DNA of 64,000 nucleotides, from assembly GCA_903871605.1 (NCBI GenBank), contig CAIQHF010000018.1, positions 101,245 through 165,244 on the forward strand, in the 5' to 3' direction. The translations under genes and the position numbers were made by a program. Within the stretch, counting starts at the first letter, position 1. Every line of letters begins with the position of its first letter. Below, piece after piece: positions 25,378 through 33,091 of this stretch. The notes under the pieces are model-generated. The model was not told where the DNA came from, made no database searches, and saw only the letters and a list, made by a program, of their open reading frames with translations. The DNA comes from an uncultured Sphingomonadaceae bacterium (GTDB lineage Bacteria; Pseudomonadota; Alphaproteobacteria; Sphingomonadales; Sphingomonadaceae).

Positions 25378-26133
25378 CTAGCTCAATAGGCGAGTAAACT
25401 CCGTCTGCTGCTGCGGATCGATTTGACCGAGCCAGTAGTGCATGCAGTTCGGATCATGGGCCGCATTCGCACCAGCGTGCGTTGGGAAAGGTAAATAACC
25501 ATCATCATAATCTCGCATTACTGCCAACCAAGCACCAATGTCACGCCCTGCGGCCTCGCCCAGATCGACAGTCTGACCGCCATCGGCGCCGCCATGCACC
25601 TTAAAGATGATTTCGTGATGCGTGCTGTTTTTGCTGTGCCAGAGATGGCAACCTCTTGCTGTAACCGTAGCGTCCGCAAGTGCAAAGCGAACATCGTGGT
25701 TCCAAGGTAGCGCAGGATGGATTAGAACCTGATCATTCATTACCATCACATAGCTACGCATGGCCGTCGCGGATGCCCCTATCAGCACAGCAAGTAAAAA
25801 AGCGAGGGCTGTCAACTTGGCGATCTGCCGGACATTAAGGATCAGCACGATCAGGCCAAGCATCATGGGGACGAGAAAGGCGGTTTCTATCCAACGATCT
25901 GGTTGGAACCATAGGCTCGTCATTGGCGTGCTGAAGCGCGCTTGATCCAACCATTTATCGTTCGGTCCCGACAAAAAGACCATTGCCGCCCCACAGGCAA
26001 CGATCCACGCAAAGATGCTGCCCGCCTGTATGGCCTTCTGCCATTTCGTCAGCGATCGCTGGTCGAGAAAAAGCCTCCGTGATCTCGGCCTATCTGGCCA
26101 TGCTGAACCCGGCAAATCGCGATAACCGGCCAT
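25378..26133 (-). CDS. Hypothetical inner-membrane protein (251 aa)
   Basis: Three hydrophobic segments at about residues 33-55 (AIQAGSIFAWIVACGAAMVF), 84-102 (TAFLVPMMLGLIVLIL) and 107-128 (LTALAFLLAVLIGASA), preceded by a basic cytosolic N-terminus. The C-terminal 120 residues are soluble and rich in Asp, His and Gly. No family is recognised. GC content is below that of the chromosome. It is convergent with the DUF2971 gene and shares no obvious operon. Confidence 0.65.
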   Translation of the reverse strand: MAGYRDLPGSAWPDRPRSRRLFLDQRSLTKWQKAIQAGSIFAWIVACGAAMVFLSGPNDKWLDQARFSTPMTSLWFQPDRWIETAFLVPMMLGLIVLILNVRQIAKLTALAFLLAVLIGASATAMRSYVMVMNDQVLIHPALPWNHDVRFALADATVTARGCHLWHSKNSTHHEIIFKVHGGADGGQTVDLGEAAGRDIGAWLAVMRDYDDGYLPFPTHAGANAAHDPNCMHYWLGQIDPQQQTEFTRLLS

Positions 26134-26283
26134 ATTACTGGTGCCCTCGTCCCCTGTAGAAGGGGGTTAGATCATGGTCATGAACAAGACCAGTGCATCA
26201 CGTTATTTTTGAGGCAGGCGGGGGCAGCTTTCAGGGACATCACTTGTCGCCATGAGCGTCCGAGAGTGGGGCGGCAGCAGCTG

Positions 26284-26604
26284 TTAGTTTTGGGGCGCGT
26301 TCCGCTCCCAGGTGGTCGTGAAGTCTGGATCGATGACAACCGCACCAGTGCCCCGAAGGCGGTAGGAGCCGGGCTTAGCTGGGTAGAACGCTCTCAGGTC
26401 TGGGGGAAGTCGGAAAGTCTCCCCAGACCGGCTCCCGTCCAGCGACAGCGTCACGCCCTCAGCTTCATCGGTGGCAATCACCGTTCCGAAGAACTGCTCG
26501 ACGCGCTGACCATCGGGCTCGTTGTAGGTCATCCCGACAAGCACGACCGCTCCATCCAGTTGGTCCGCAATCCGTTGGTCCCATAGCGGTCGATCGTCAT
26601 CCAT
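26284..26604 (-). CDS. Hypothetical protein (~106 aa)
   Basis: A compact beta-rich protein (AVVLVGMTYNEPDGQRVEQF, GTVIATDEAEGVTLSLDG, RLPPDLRAFYP, DPDFTTTWE). I set the start at ATG 26604 (MDDDRPLW); an ATG at 26640 adds 12 residues. It has no signal peptide. I recall similar stand-alone proteins in sphingomonads but no assigned function. Confidence 0.6.
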   Translation of the reverse strand: MDDDRPLWDQRIADQLDGAVVLVGMTYNEPDGQRVEQFFGTVIATDEAEGVTLSLDGSRSGETFRLPPDLRAFYPAKPGSYRLRGTGAVVIDPDFTTTWERNAPQN

Positions 26605-26769
26605 GGCTTGATAGTAGGCGGGAAGCCCCGCTGATCGCAACGACAGGTTACGGGATCAGCGTCAAACGGTAGGAACGGCAAATACTGGGCGCTTGCCGAC
26701 CGGCCGCTGTGCGAATGCGACCAACCTGCGGGGCGCGCACATGCCATCGCCCCGCCTGTGCGCAGTTAC

Positions 26770-26797
26770 TTGCCTGTCCACATTATTCCGCTATATT
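26770..26797 (+). promoter_or_regulatory. Putative sigma-70-type promoter of parDE
   Basis: TTGCCT at 26770-26775 and TATATT at 26792-26797 are separated by 16 bp, ending 7 bp before the parD start. No clear operator palindrome was seen, although ParD antitoxins normally repress their own promoter. Confidence 0.4.
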
Positions 26798-26804
26798 GAG
26801 ACAC

Positions 26805-27062
26805 ATGAACAAGCCAATGACCCTCAATGTCCGCATCGGCGGCGCGTTGGGCGATTTTGTCGCTGCCAATGTGGGTGACCAGGGTGCCTATGAGAATGTT
26901 AGCGAATATGTCCGCGACCTGATCCGACGCGACAAGGAGCGAACCGAAACCGAGCAGTTCGACCGGCTTAAGGCCGAGCTGAATCGGGCCTTCGCCGCGC
27001 CCCAATCCAGCTATGCGCCGCTCGATGCGGACGCGGTGATCGCACGCAACCGTCGGAGCTGA
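26805..27062 (+). CDS. parD: ParD-like type II antitoxin
   Basis: An 85-residue ribbon-helix-helix protein. The DNA-binding N-terminus is MNKPMTLNVRIGGALGDFV, then the helix YENVSEYVRDLIRRDKERTE; the C-terminal tail (EQFDRLKAELNRAFAAP) would wrap around the toxin. It neutralises ParE and represses the operon. The start at 26805 gives the normal ParD length; the open frame extends upstream but over non-coding sequence. The toxin gene starts 1 base after its stop. It should help keep the island in the population. Confidence 0.88.
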   Translation: MNKPMTLNVRIGGALGDFVAANVGDQGAYENVSEYVRDLIRRDKERTETEQFDRLKAELNRAFAAPQSSYAPLDADAVIARNRRS

Positions 27063-27063
27063 C

Positions 27064-27378
27064 ATGACTGGCTTCACGGTCTCGGCGATCGCCGGGCAAC
27101 GTCTCGACGATATCTACGTCTATACCCGCGACACCTGGGGCGAAGCGCAGGCGGAAACCTACGTGCGCGAGTTCTTTGGGTGCTTCGACCGTATCGCTCG
27201 GCGCGATCAGCTCTGGCGCGCGGTGCCGGCCGAGTTCGGCGTGGACGGTTTCTACTGCCGGCACGCGCATCATTACATCTATTGGCGGCAGTTCGCCGAT
27301 AGCACGGTCGGCATCGTGACGATTCTGCATGAGCGGATGCACCAGATGGATCGTTTCCGCGAAGACAGCGCGCCCTGA
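27064..27378 (+). CDS. parE: ParE-like toxin
   Basis: A 104-residue protein of the RelE/ParE fold. The pattern AGQRLDDIYVYTRDTWGEAQAETYV at the start, a central Phe/Arg segment, and the C-terminal core HHYIYWRQFADSTVGIVTIL followed by LHERMHQMDRF match ParE. Classical ParE toxins poison DNA gyrase. The gene is directly behind parD with one base between, the canonical antitoxin-first arrangement. Confidence 0.88.
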   Translation: MTGFTVSAIAGQRLDDIYVYTRDTWGEAQAETYVREFFGCFDRIARRDQLWRAVPAEFGVDGFYCRHAHHYIYWRQFADSTVGIVTILHERMHQMDRFREDSAP

Positions 27379-27558
27379 CTATCCGCCGGGTGGCACGGTT
27401 ATGGCACGTGTATGAGACCGGAGCGTCGACGACGAAATCGCTTTTCAGACATGGTTGGCACGCCAAGGGATCGTCTCAGAGAGCGCGAATATGAACTGCC
27501 GGGCCAATGACCGGTACTGGGATCGATCGAAATTGACTGAATGGCTGTATTTGGATCG

Positions 27559-27840
27559 TTAGTCGCCGAAAACGCGAGCATGGGCTTCACGGGCCAATAT
27601 CTCCAACTCACCCGAGCGGAACGGCCATCGCCCATCGGTCTGGGGTCCGCTTATTTCGATGACATAGTGGTTGCCGCGAGGGCCAGCCTCGCCGCTCTGG
27701 TGCTGAACCGTCACCTTGTGATCGGGAACGGTCGCAGCAACGTCGGTCAGTTTCAGAACGTCAGGATGCAAGCGCTTGCCATCCGCGAAGATCGGGTGGA
27801 GGTAAACCGGCCAGTGCGCGACGTCCGTATTCCGCTTCAT
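27559..27840 (-). CDS. Hypothetical protein (~93 aa)
   Basis: From MKRNTDVAHWPVYLHPIFAD through RLHPDVLKLTDVAATVPDHK to WPFRSGELEILAREAHARV the composition is that of a folded protein. The frame runs further upstream to 27963, but that part overlaps the 65-bp dispersed repeat at 27923, so I start at the internal ATG 27840. No family is recognised and the gene stands alone. Confidence 0.45.
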   Translation of the reverse strand: MKRNTDVAHWPVYLHPIFADGKRLHPDVLKLTDVAATVPDHKVTVQHQSGEAGPRGNHYVIEISGPQTDGRWPFRSGELEILAREAHARVFGD

Positions 27841-27922
27841 CGGAACAAATTGATGCGCGAAACCCTCATCGTCAACGGCAGGTAATGCGGTGCGTCTGCG
27901 ATCCGTCGAACGGCAGGAGTTG

Positions 27923-27987
27923 GGGCGATTTGCGACCGTCCGCTGCGGGGGTCCGCTTTCCAACTCTGAAACGGCAAGCGATGGTGG
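27923..27987 (+). repeat. 65-bp dispersed repeat, copy A
   Basis: Matches 30860-30924 at 55 of 65 positions without gaps (core GACCGTCCGCTGC and GGGGTCCGCTTTCC). The two copies lie on either side of the IS1595-type element in the same orientation. Confidence 0.7.
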
Positions 27988-28034
27988 CTAACGGAACAGC
28001 GGATTTTGGCTCAAGGTCGCACCAAATCGGACTT

Positions 28035-28223
28035 TCAACCCTGCCAACCCAAATAGAACATTTCGCAGGCTATGCCGCCCGCTGCTCCCGTGATTAGCCA
28101 GAATACTAAGGGATCAGCGTCGCGCAACAGGCCTTTGCCGTCAGCACTCGCGCTGCCTGTTATCAGGTTTCGAGCAATCCCGATGCAGAGGATGAATCCC
28201 ATAAATAGAGGGCCAATGTTCAT
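28035..28223 (-). CDS. Small membrane protein (62 aa)
   Basis: Starting at ATG 28223, the product begins MNIGPLFMGFILCIGIARNL (one membrane helix) and ends with a second hydrophobic stretch, PLVFWLITGAAGGIACEMFY. A two-helix small membrane protein is plausible. The ribosome site is weak, and an upstream ATG at 28274 in frame is an alternative. No function can be assigned. Confidence 0.4.
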   Translation of the reverse strand: MNIGPLFMGFILCIGIARNLITGSASADGKGLLRDADPLVFWLITGAAGGIACEMFYLGWQG

Positions 28224-28393
28224 CGGCGGATGCTTCGCAGGGAAGCCGAAGGTCTGCAATCGGAAGATCATCAATGCTCATCAGATCGCGCCATTTGCGG
28301 CGATGGCCGACCGACCGCGCGATTACCCATCGTCTCCAGATCGCGTCGCCCACCACGCTAACCGCCCCGCCAGCGCGAGGCAGATCGCCACGA

Positions 28394-28416
28394 CGGCAAT
28401 TATATACTTGACGTAC
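28394..28416 (+). repeat. Left terminal inverted repeat of the IS1595-type element
   Basis: 23 bp that are the exact reverse complement of 30650-30672; the core is GGCAATTATATACTTGACG. The next outer bases on the two sides differ, which fixes the element ends to within one or two bases. Confidence 0.85.
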
Positions 28417-28423
28417 CGAGGGT

Positions 28424-28693
28424 ATGATGCGAATCGAGAACAGACAGGCCGGCGCATTTTTGGATAAGTGGATAAACGCGATAGAAAACTCGCCACGCGT
28501 GCGGGAAGAACTCGGACAGTCGCTATATGAGCGGTTCGAAAGTGCGGACCCGACGCCACTGGGTGAGGCTGGATGGTCGAAAGTGAATCCAAATGACCGC
28601 TACATGTTCGAGACGGTCGCCATTGGTCTGCTAGAGGACCTATCCATTAAGCTCTCCAATGACAGCCATGAACGGCATCTTAATATAGGGTAA
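28424..28693 (+). CDS. Passenger small protein (89 aa), hypothetical
   Basis: Begins just inside the left terminal repeat: MMRIENRQAGAFLDKWINAI, then SLYERFESADPTPLGEAGW and a helical tail. It has low GC and natural composition. Its 3' end overlaps the convergent HNH-like gene by 54 bp, so one of the two may have a different real end. No family is recognised. Confidence 0.4.
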   Translation: MMRIENRQAGAFLDKWINAIENSPRVREELGQSLYERFESADPTPLGEAGWSKVNPNDRYMFETVAIGLLEDLSIKLSNDSHERHLNIG

Positions 28694-29479
28694 AAGTACG
28701 CTTACGAATCCTATTATTACCTTTTTGTCTCCCATTGCACCTAGAGACAAGCCGACCCAGGATCTGCTTGAGCGAAGACCGTCCGTCGGGATCTCTACGC
28801 TAGATGCTCCGACATAATAAGCAGCCATCTCGTCGTCTTTGCCAAGAATAATATTTTGCAGATATGGTGTGAAGATTTTGCAGTTTGCGAACGCGTAGCC
28901 ATGCAATATTTTCGCGATTAACCGCATCCATAATATTGGATGGATAGCCTGACCGAGACTAATCGCGTCAGCAAACGCTTTAACAGTCGCTTTGGCAAAA
29001 CTGTCTAAAATAAATCCTTCGTCGAAGGATATTACGGTACAGGCTTTATACGACCCGTCTTTCGCCCATGGTCTGCCAGTTGATATCGCAGACGGCTCCA
29101 ATATGGGTAAAGTTATACTAACTGGTATATCAGCGATGGGAAGCCTCAGCTTTTTGATCTGCTCTTTAATACAAAACTCTACATCAAAATCGGTTGGCTG
29201 TTCACCTGGTCGGCGCCCACTGTGGATCCCAAGTCGGACTCTAACAGGCCAAAGCGGGCCGCGTAGGAGTTTCCCCTCTAGTGAGCCGGTTAAAGCCGCG
29301 CATCTGAGGCAACTCGCTTTCGGCAACACGTGCTTGCCGCCAAGCCCCAGCGGGAAAACGTGCTCCTTTTTAAGGTCGCCGGCTTCGGCCTCGCTCCGGT
29401 TGCAATAGATGCAAACGTCGGCGGCTTCGTATATACGCTGTGCCTCGGGATCTTGAACCTGAAACTCGAAAGCCATCAT
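28640..29479 (-). CDS. HNH_5-like nuclease domain protein, transposon passenger
   Basis: A 279-residue protein. The N-terminal region has the zinc-knuckle/HNH arrangement CIYCNRSEAEAG, then KKEHVFPLGLGGK, then CLRC, as in HNH_5-type endonucleases (first Cys pair, E-H-V-x-P, second Cys pair). The Asn that normally follows the last Cys pair is Ala here, so cleavage activity is uncertain. The remaining 200 residues are not recognised. GC content is the lowest in the window, marking foreign origin. It lies inside an IS1595-type transposon between its transposase and left end. Confidence 0.65.
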   Translation of the reverse strand: MMAFEFQVQDPEAQRIYEAADVCIYCNRSEAEAGDLKKEHVFPLGLGGKHVLPKASCLRCAALTGSLEGKLLRGPLWPVRVRLGIHSGRRPGEQPTDFDVEFCIKEQIKKLRLPIADIPVSITLPILEPSAISTGRPWAKDGSYKACTVISFDEGFILDSFAKATVKAFADAISLGQAIHPILWMRLIAKILHGYAFANCKIFTPYLQNIILGKDDEMAAYYVGASSVEIPTDGLRSSRSWVGLSLGAMGDKKVIIGFVSVLLPYIKMPFMAVIGELNG

Positions 29480-29488
29480 GCTCGGATA

Positions 29489-29641
29489 ATGCCCATGCCT
29501 AAAACAAGCGACACCTGCGCCAACTCCGACAATGAGATTGACGACATCATAAAGCGAGCCCTCGCGACTCCCCCGATCAGCAACGAGGATATCCTCAAGC
29601 GATCGAAGGAGTCACGCGCAACCAAGGGTCAATCGAAATAG
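29489..29641 (+). CDS. Passenger short acidic/basic peptide (50 aa), hypothetical
   Basis: MPMPKTSDTCANSDNEIDDI, then a helix and the basic tail LKRSKESRATKGQSK. Its start is only 10 bases from the divergent start of the HNH-like gene, leaving little room for separate promoters, so its reality is uncertain. It could be a partner of the HNH-like protein. Confidence 0.35.
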   Translation: MPMPKTSDTCANSDNEIDDIIKRALATPPISNEDILKRSKESRATKGQSK

Positions 29642-29683
29642 CGCCTACGCCGCTCGCCTACGGGCGCTGGCGCCTCGTAAAGA

Positions 29684-30604
29684 TCAGGCTGCGAGCGAAC
29701 GAGGTTGCCGGTACGTGAGGCGCTTGCCACGGGCGCCCTTGACCGCGAGCGCGGTACGCTCGACATCATTGAAGCCCAGAGCGGCGCGGGTGTTGTAGCG
29801 GAAATCGAACTCGGCGCAGTAGCGGGCGAGGTGCGCCTCGCTCATGTGGTGATAGGTGCCGACCACGCCGCGCTTGAAGATCGAGAAGAAATTCTCGGCG
29901 GTGTTGCTGTGCTTGAAGCCGCCGAGCGCGACATACTCGCCTGCACTGTGGTTCACCGCATGGTGGCCGTTAAACTCGCGGCCTACGCGGGTATAGACAG
30001 GGCTCTCGTCCGTCATGAGCGTGGAAGCGCGATCGACGTTAGTAACGATCAGCGGACGCAGATTGTTGGCGGTGACGTTGCCGACGTGGAAGCTACGGGC
30101 CATGCCGTCACGCTCTACCAACGCCACAACCGCCTTCTTGGCAGCAGGCTTGCGAGTGGCGCGGTTCTTGGCCTTGCCGCCCACGTAGGTCTCGTCGGCT
30201 TCCACGACCATATCGGGGCCGCCCATCGGGCCGCCGTCGCTCTTCATAGCTTCACGGATGCGGTGCTCTAGGAACCATGCCGACTTGTAGGTGATGCCAA
30301 GCGCGCGGTGCAACTCGTAGGCGCTGAAACCCTTCTTGCCGCCAGCGAGAAGACGGAAAGCGAGAAGCCACTTATTCAGCGGAATTTTGCTGTCTTCCAT
30401 GACGGTGCCGACGGTGACGGTGAAGGGCTTGGCGCACTCATTGCACTTGTGGACGCCGGGGCGCGTGGACTTACCTGCCAGCTTCGTGATGCGGTCCATG
30501 GAGCCGCAACGCGGGCAGACCGGCCCCTGTGGCCAATGCAGGGCTTCGAGATGCTCCCGAGCCTTGTTTGCATCGCTGTAGATGGGGTTCGTGATGTCGG
30601 TCAT
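29684..30604 (-). CDS. IS1595-family transposase
   Basis: A 306-residue DDE transposase. An N-terminal zinc-ribbon (CPRCGSMDRI and CNECAKPFTVTVG) precedes the ISXO2-like DDE domain: first Asp in VVEADETYVGG, second in LMTDESPVYT, and the terminal catalytic residue region in KHSNTAENFFSIFKRGVVG, with an Asn-rich variant of the Glu motif as in IS1595. It is complete and in frame, so the element may be active. It sits 46 bp from the right terminal repeat. Confidence 0.92.
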   Translation of the reverse strand: MTDITNPIYSDANKAREHLEALHWPQGPVCPRCGSMDRITKLAGKSTRPGVHKCNECAKPFTVTVGTVMEDSKIPLNKWLLAFRLLAGGKKGFSAYELHRALGITYKSAWFLEHRIREAMKSDGGPMGGPDMVVEADETYVGGKAKNRATRKPAAKKAVVALVERDGMARSFHVGNVTANNLRPLIVTNVDRASTLMTDESPVYTRVGREFNGHHAVNHSAGEYVALGGFKHSNTAENFFSIFKRGVVGTYHHMSEAHLARYCAEFDFRYNTRAALGFNDVERTALAVKGARGKRLTYRQPRSLAA

Positions 30605-30649
30605 GGCGGCGGTCCCTGCTCGTGAGACCGAACTATGCCTACGCGGCTA

Positions 30650-30672
30650 GTACGTCAAGTATATAATTGCCG
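30650..30672 (-). repeat. Right terminal inverted repeat of the IS1595-type element
   Basis: Exact reverse complement of 28394-28416 over 23 bp, and located immediately upstream of the transposase start. Confidence 0.85.
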
Positions 30673-31251
30673 CGACTTCCGGAGATACTTTCGATAGATA
30701 TTCAAAGCAGAGGCATTTCCTCATTTCTTAAAACGAGCTGATGTTTAAGAGTAGCCATCTGTCTACGGCTTTAAACTGCGCGATCGATCCCAATCCGCCT
30801 GCGCTTTGAAACTCTGTCTGTTTTAGGCTTTGCCGTTGCTTGTCGCTACGGCTTCAACTGGGCGATTCGAGACCGTCCGCTGCTGGGGTCCGCTTTCCGA
30901 CTCGGGAACGGCGAGGATTGGTGGGAGAGCGGCCTGTCCGCTTCAGGGCGACGAGGCCAGCTAATTGCCCGTTCGTTCAGAATGCGACGTTCGGCAGCTC
31001 AGCGCCCAATGTTGGTCGTGAAACGGCATGGGGACGCTTCCCAATTACCGACCGTCCACTTGCCGGGGACCTCGGCAGCCGTGGCTTACCCCGATGTCGA
31101 CGTCTGCGCTCTACGGTATCTCGCCGTTATTCGCAGGACGGCGGCCTACGTCGGAAGCGGACGTCTGCAGATCAGTCAACGGGATGTTCAAAACAAGCTG
31201 ATCGAAACAGGTTGATGGTCTCGATTCCGAAGACGCGATGGCAACCACCGA
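30673..31251. other. Intergenic region rich in degenerate repeats
   Basis: About 580 bp without a convincing gene. It includes repeat copy B (30860-30924) and, near 31040, a TCCCAATTACCG segment like that at 25251. Long open frames crossing it on the plus strand are explained by the repeats. Confidence 0.5.
30860..30924 (+). repeat. 65-bp dispersed repeat, copy B
   Basis: 55 of 65 positions equal 27923-27987. It shows the same orientation and the same length, and no coding function is evident. Confidence 0.7.
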
Positions 31252-31638
31252 TCATGCCGTACCGTGACGATCGACATAGCGGTCAAGCTGCAGGCTTTCG
31301 ATATGGCCCTGCGGGGCAGAAATGGTAATTGTCCAGCGAACGTCATCAGCCGCGCCGTCGCCTAAGTCGTATTGATGAATCAGGCATTTCTCAACACCGG
31401 TCCTTTTTCGAGGCCGCGTGCAGGTCGCGCCGTCGGCGATGAGCGCGGCGCGCGCCGTTTGAATTGAGGTTCCTGCCGGAAGCGCCGCGAGGATGCTTTG
31501 CTGGGCCATGCCGGTGCCATGGTCCTGTTGGTGATAGCTTTCCAACTGCTGCCAATCGGGCAACGGCGGCAGGGCCACTGCGATACTGGCAGAAAGGCAC
31601 GCGAAGGCTGCGCCAACGATCAATATGCTTTTCTTCAT
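31252..31638 (-). CDS. Small exported protein, paralogue of the 39742 gene
   Basis: A 128-residue secreted protein with a signal peptide (residues about 1-22, MKKSILIVGAAFACLSASIA). The mature part has PAGTSIQTARAALIADGATC, a second Cys about 15 residues later, then DDVRWTITISAPQGHIESLQ. The same spacing of PAGTS, two Cys, a W and a terminal SL-x-V/L-x-R pattern occurs in the protein at 39742, so the two are paralogues. The Cys pair could form a disulphide in the periplasm. It starts 2 bp beyond the stop of the NodT gene, so it is probably the last gene of the efflux operon. Confidence 0.7.
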   Translation of the reverse strand: MKKSILIVGAAFACLSASIAVALPPLPDWQQLESYHQQDHGTGMAQQSILAALPAGTSIQTARAALIADGATCTRPRKRTGVEKCLIHQYDLGDGAADDVRWTITISAPQGHIESLQLDRYVDRHGTA

Positions 31639-31639
31639 G

Positions 31640-33091
31640 TCACCCCTTGCTCGCTGCGACGACAGGTTTCGGATTGTTCGTGTTCCAGCCGCCGCCGATC
31701 GCCTGGATCAGGGCGACGCTCGCTTGCAGACGCTGGGTATCGAGCGCGATCATCTGACGGCGGACGCGTAGCGCGGTGGTCTGCGCGGTCACGACGTCGA
31801 GATAGTTGACCGCCCCCTTCACATAGCGGTTGAGGGTGAGGCGCTCCGCCTGCGCGGCCTGATCGACCGCGCGATCCTCGGCCGCGCCTTCCGCGCCGAG
31901 ATGATGGAGCTGCGACAGGCCGTCCTCGACATCCTGAAAAGCCTTGAGCACCTGCCCGCGATAATCGGCGGTCGCTTGGCGCCAACTCGCCCGTGCGACC
32001 GCGACCTGTGCGCGGCGGCGGCCGCCATCGAACAGATTGAGCACCGCGCTTGGGCCTACCGACCAGAAGATGTTGGGTGCGGTAAACAGGCTCGGCAGGC
32101 CGGTATTCTGGAAGCCGCCCTGGCCGCTTAGAGAGATGGAGGGAAAGAAAGCCGCCTTCGCCACCCCGATCTCGCGGTTGGCGGCGTACATGCGGCGCTC
32201 GGCGGCCGCGACGTCCGGCCGGCGCTGCAGCAGGGTGGAGGGGAGGCCGACCGGCACGTTTGGAATGGAGAGGTCGACCGATGCGGGCGCGATCGTGAAG
32301 ATGGAGGCCGGCATGCCGACCAGGCTGGCAATAGCATGCTCGGTTCGCGCGCGTGCGTTGCGCACGTCTTCAAGCTGGGCCTGCGCCTCCGCAAGCTCGG
32401 CGCCGGACTGGCCGGTGGCGATTCCGTTGGCGATGCCGCCCTGAAAGCGCCGTCGCGTCATCGCGTCGGCCCTGGAGAAGGCATCGACCGTCTTCTGCAG
32501 CAGATCGATCTGCCGGTCATAGCCACGCAGCGCGAAATAGCTCGTTGCGAGTTTGGCCTGCAGGCTCAGGCGAAGCTCGACGAGATCGTCGCCGCTCGCC
32601 TGCGCCTCGGCCTTGCCGGCGGCGACCGAGTTGCGCACCCGGCCCCAGAGATCGAGCTCGTAGCCGATGTCCCCGTCAACCGTGTCGGCCGGATAGAGAT
32701 CGGGCTGGTTGGCGCCGCGCAACGGGCGGTTGTCCGACTGGCGGTTGTCGGTGATGTCGGCCTCGACCCCGATATGCGGGAACAGGCCGGAGCGCGCCTC
32801 CGCCAGATAGGCACGCGCCTCGTCATAGCGGCCGAGTGCGCCGGCCAGCGTCGGGTTGTCGGTGCCGATCTTTGTAGCGAGCGCGTTCAGCGTCGGGTCG
32901 TTATAGAGTGTCCACCAATCGCCGGCGGCCGAGAGATCGGCAGGCGCGGCAGGCTGCCACGGACCAGCCTCCTTATAGGCGACGGGGGTGACGGCCGCGG
33001 GCGGGCGGTAGGTCGGTGCGAAGGAGCAGCCGGCCAGCGCCGTCAGCGCCGTCAGCTGCGCCAGCGCCAGCAGCCGGCGCGCCTCAGCCAT
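31640..33091 (-). CDS. RND efflux outer-membrane lipoprotein (NodT/OprM family)
   Basis: A 483-residue TolC-like channel. The lipoprotein signal ends in LTALAGCSF, with Cys the lipidation site. Two OEP repeats follow, marked by DPTLNALATKIGTDNPTLAGAL, YELDLWGRVRNSVAAGKAEA and, in the second half, LLQRRPDVAAAERRMYAANR and LNLFDGGRRRAQVAVARASW. It forms the outer-membrane exit duct for the RND pump encoded upstream. Its ATG overlaps the end of the adaptor gene by 8 bp, showing operon organisation. Confidence 0.93.
   Translation of the reverse strand: MAEARRLLALAQLTALTALAGCSFAPTYRPPAAVTPVAYKEAGPWQPAAPADLSAAGDWWTLYNDPTLNALATKIGTDNPTLAGALGRYDEARAYLAEARSGLFPHIGVEADITDNRQSDNRPLRGANQPDLYPADTVDGDIGYELDLWGRVRNSVAAGKAEAQASGDDLVELRLSLQAKLATSYFALRGYDRQIDLLQKTVDAFSRADAMTRRRFQGGIANGIATGQSGAELAEAQAQLEDVRNARARTEHAIASLVGMPASIFTIAPASVDLSIPNVPVGLPSTLLQRRPDVAAAERRMYAANREIGVAKAAFFPSISLSGQGGFQNTGLPSLFTAPNIFWSVGPSAVLNLFDGGRRRAQVAVARASWRQATADYRGQVLKAFQDVEDGLSQLHHLGAEGAAEDRAVDQAAQAERLTLNRYVKGAVNYLDVVTAQTTALRVRRQMIALDTQRLQASVALIQAIGGGWNTNNPKPVVAASKG

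Larger units (their letters stand above)
28395..30671. mobile_element. IS1595-family transposon with passenger genes (2.28 kb)
   Basis: Bounded by 23-bp perfect terminal inverted repeats containing GGCAATTATATACTTGACG. It carries an IS1595-type transposase (29684-30604) next to the right end plus three other open frames, including an HNH-like protein, in the left 1.3 kb. IS1595 elements normally make 8-bp target duplications; here the flanking octamers (GCCACGAC and GCGACTTC) match at only 5 of 8 positions, so no perfect duplication remains. Confidence 0.8.

Noticed and set aside
28323..28592. Minus-strand frame crossing the left transposon end, read as a membrane protein broken by the insertion
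   Set aside because: The tail looks like a membrane helix, but the part on the far side of the transposon cannot be matched convincingly, so a disrupted gene is not claimed.
28387..30679. 8-bp target-site duplication of the IS1595-type element
   Set aside because: The flanking octamers GCCACGAC and GCGACTTC agree at only 5 of 8 positions, so no clear duplication is claimed.
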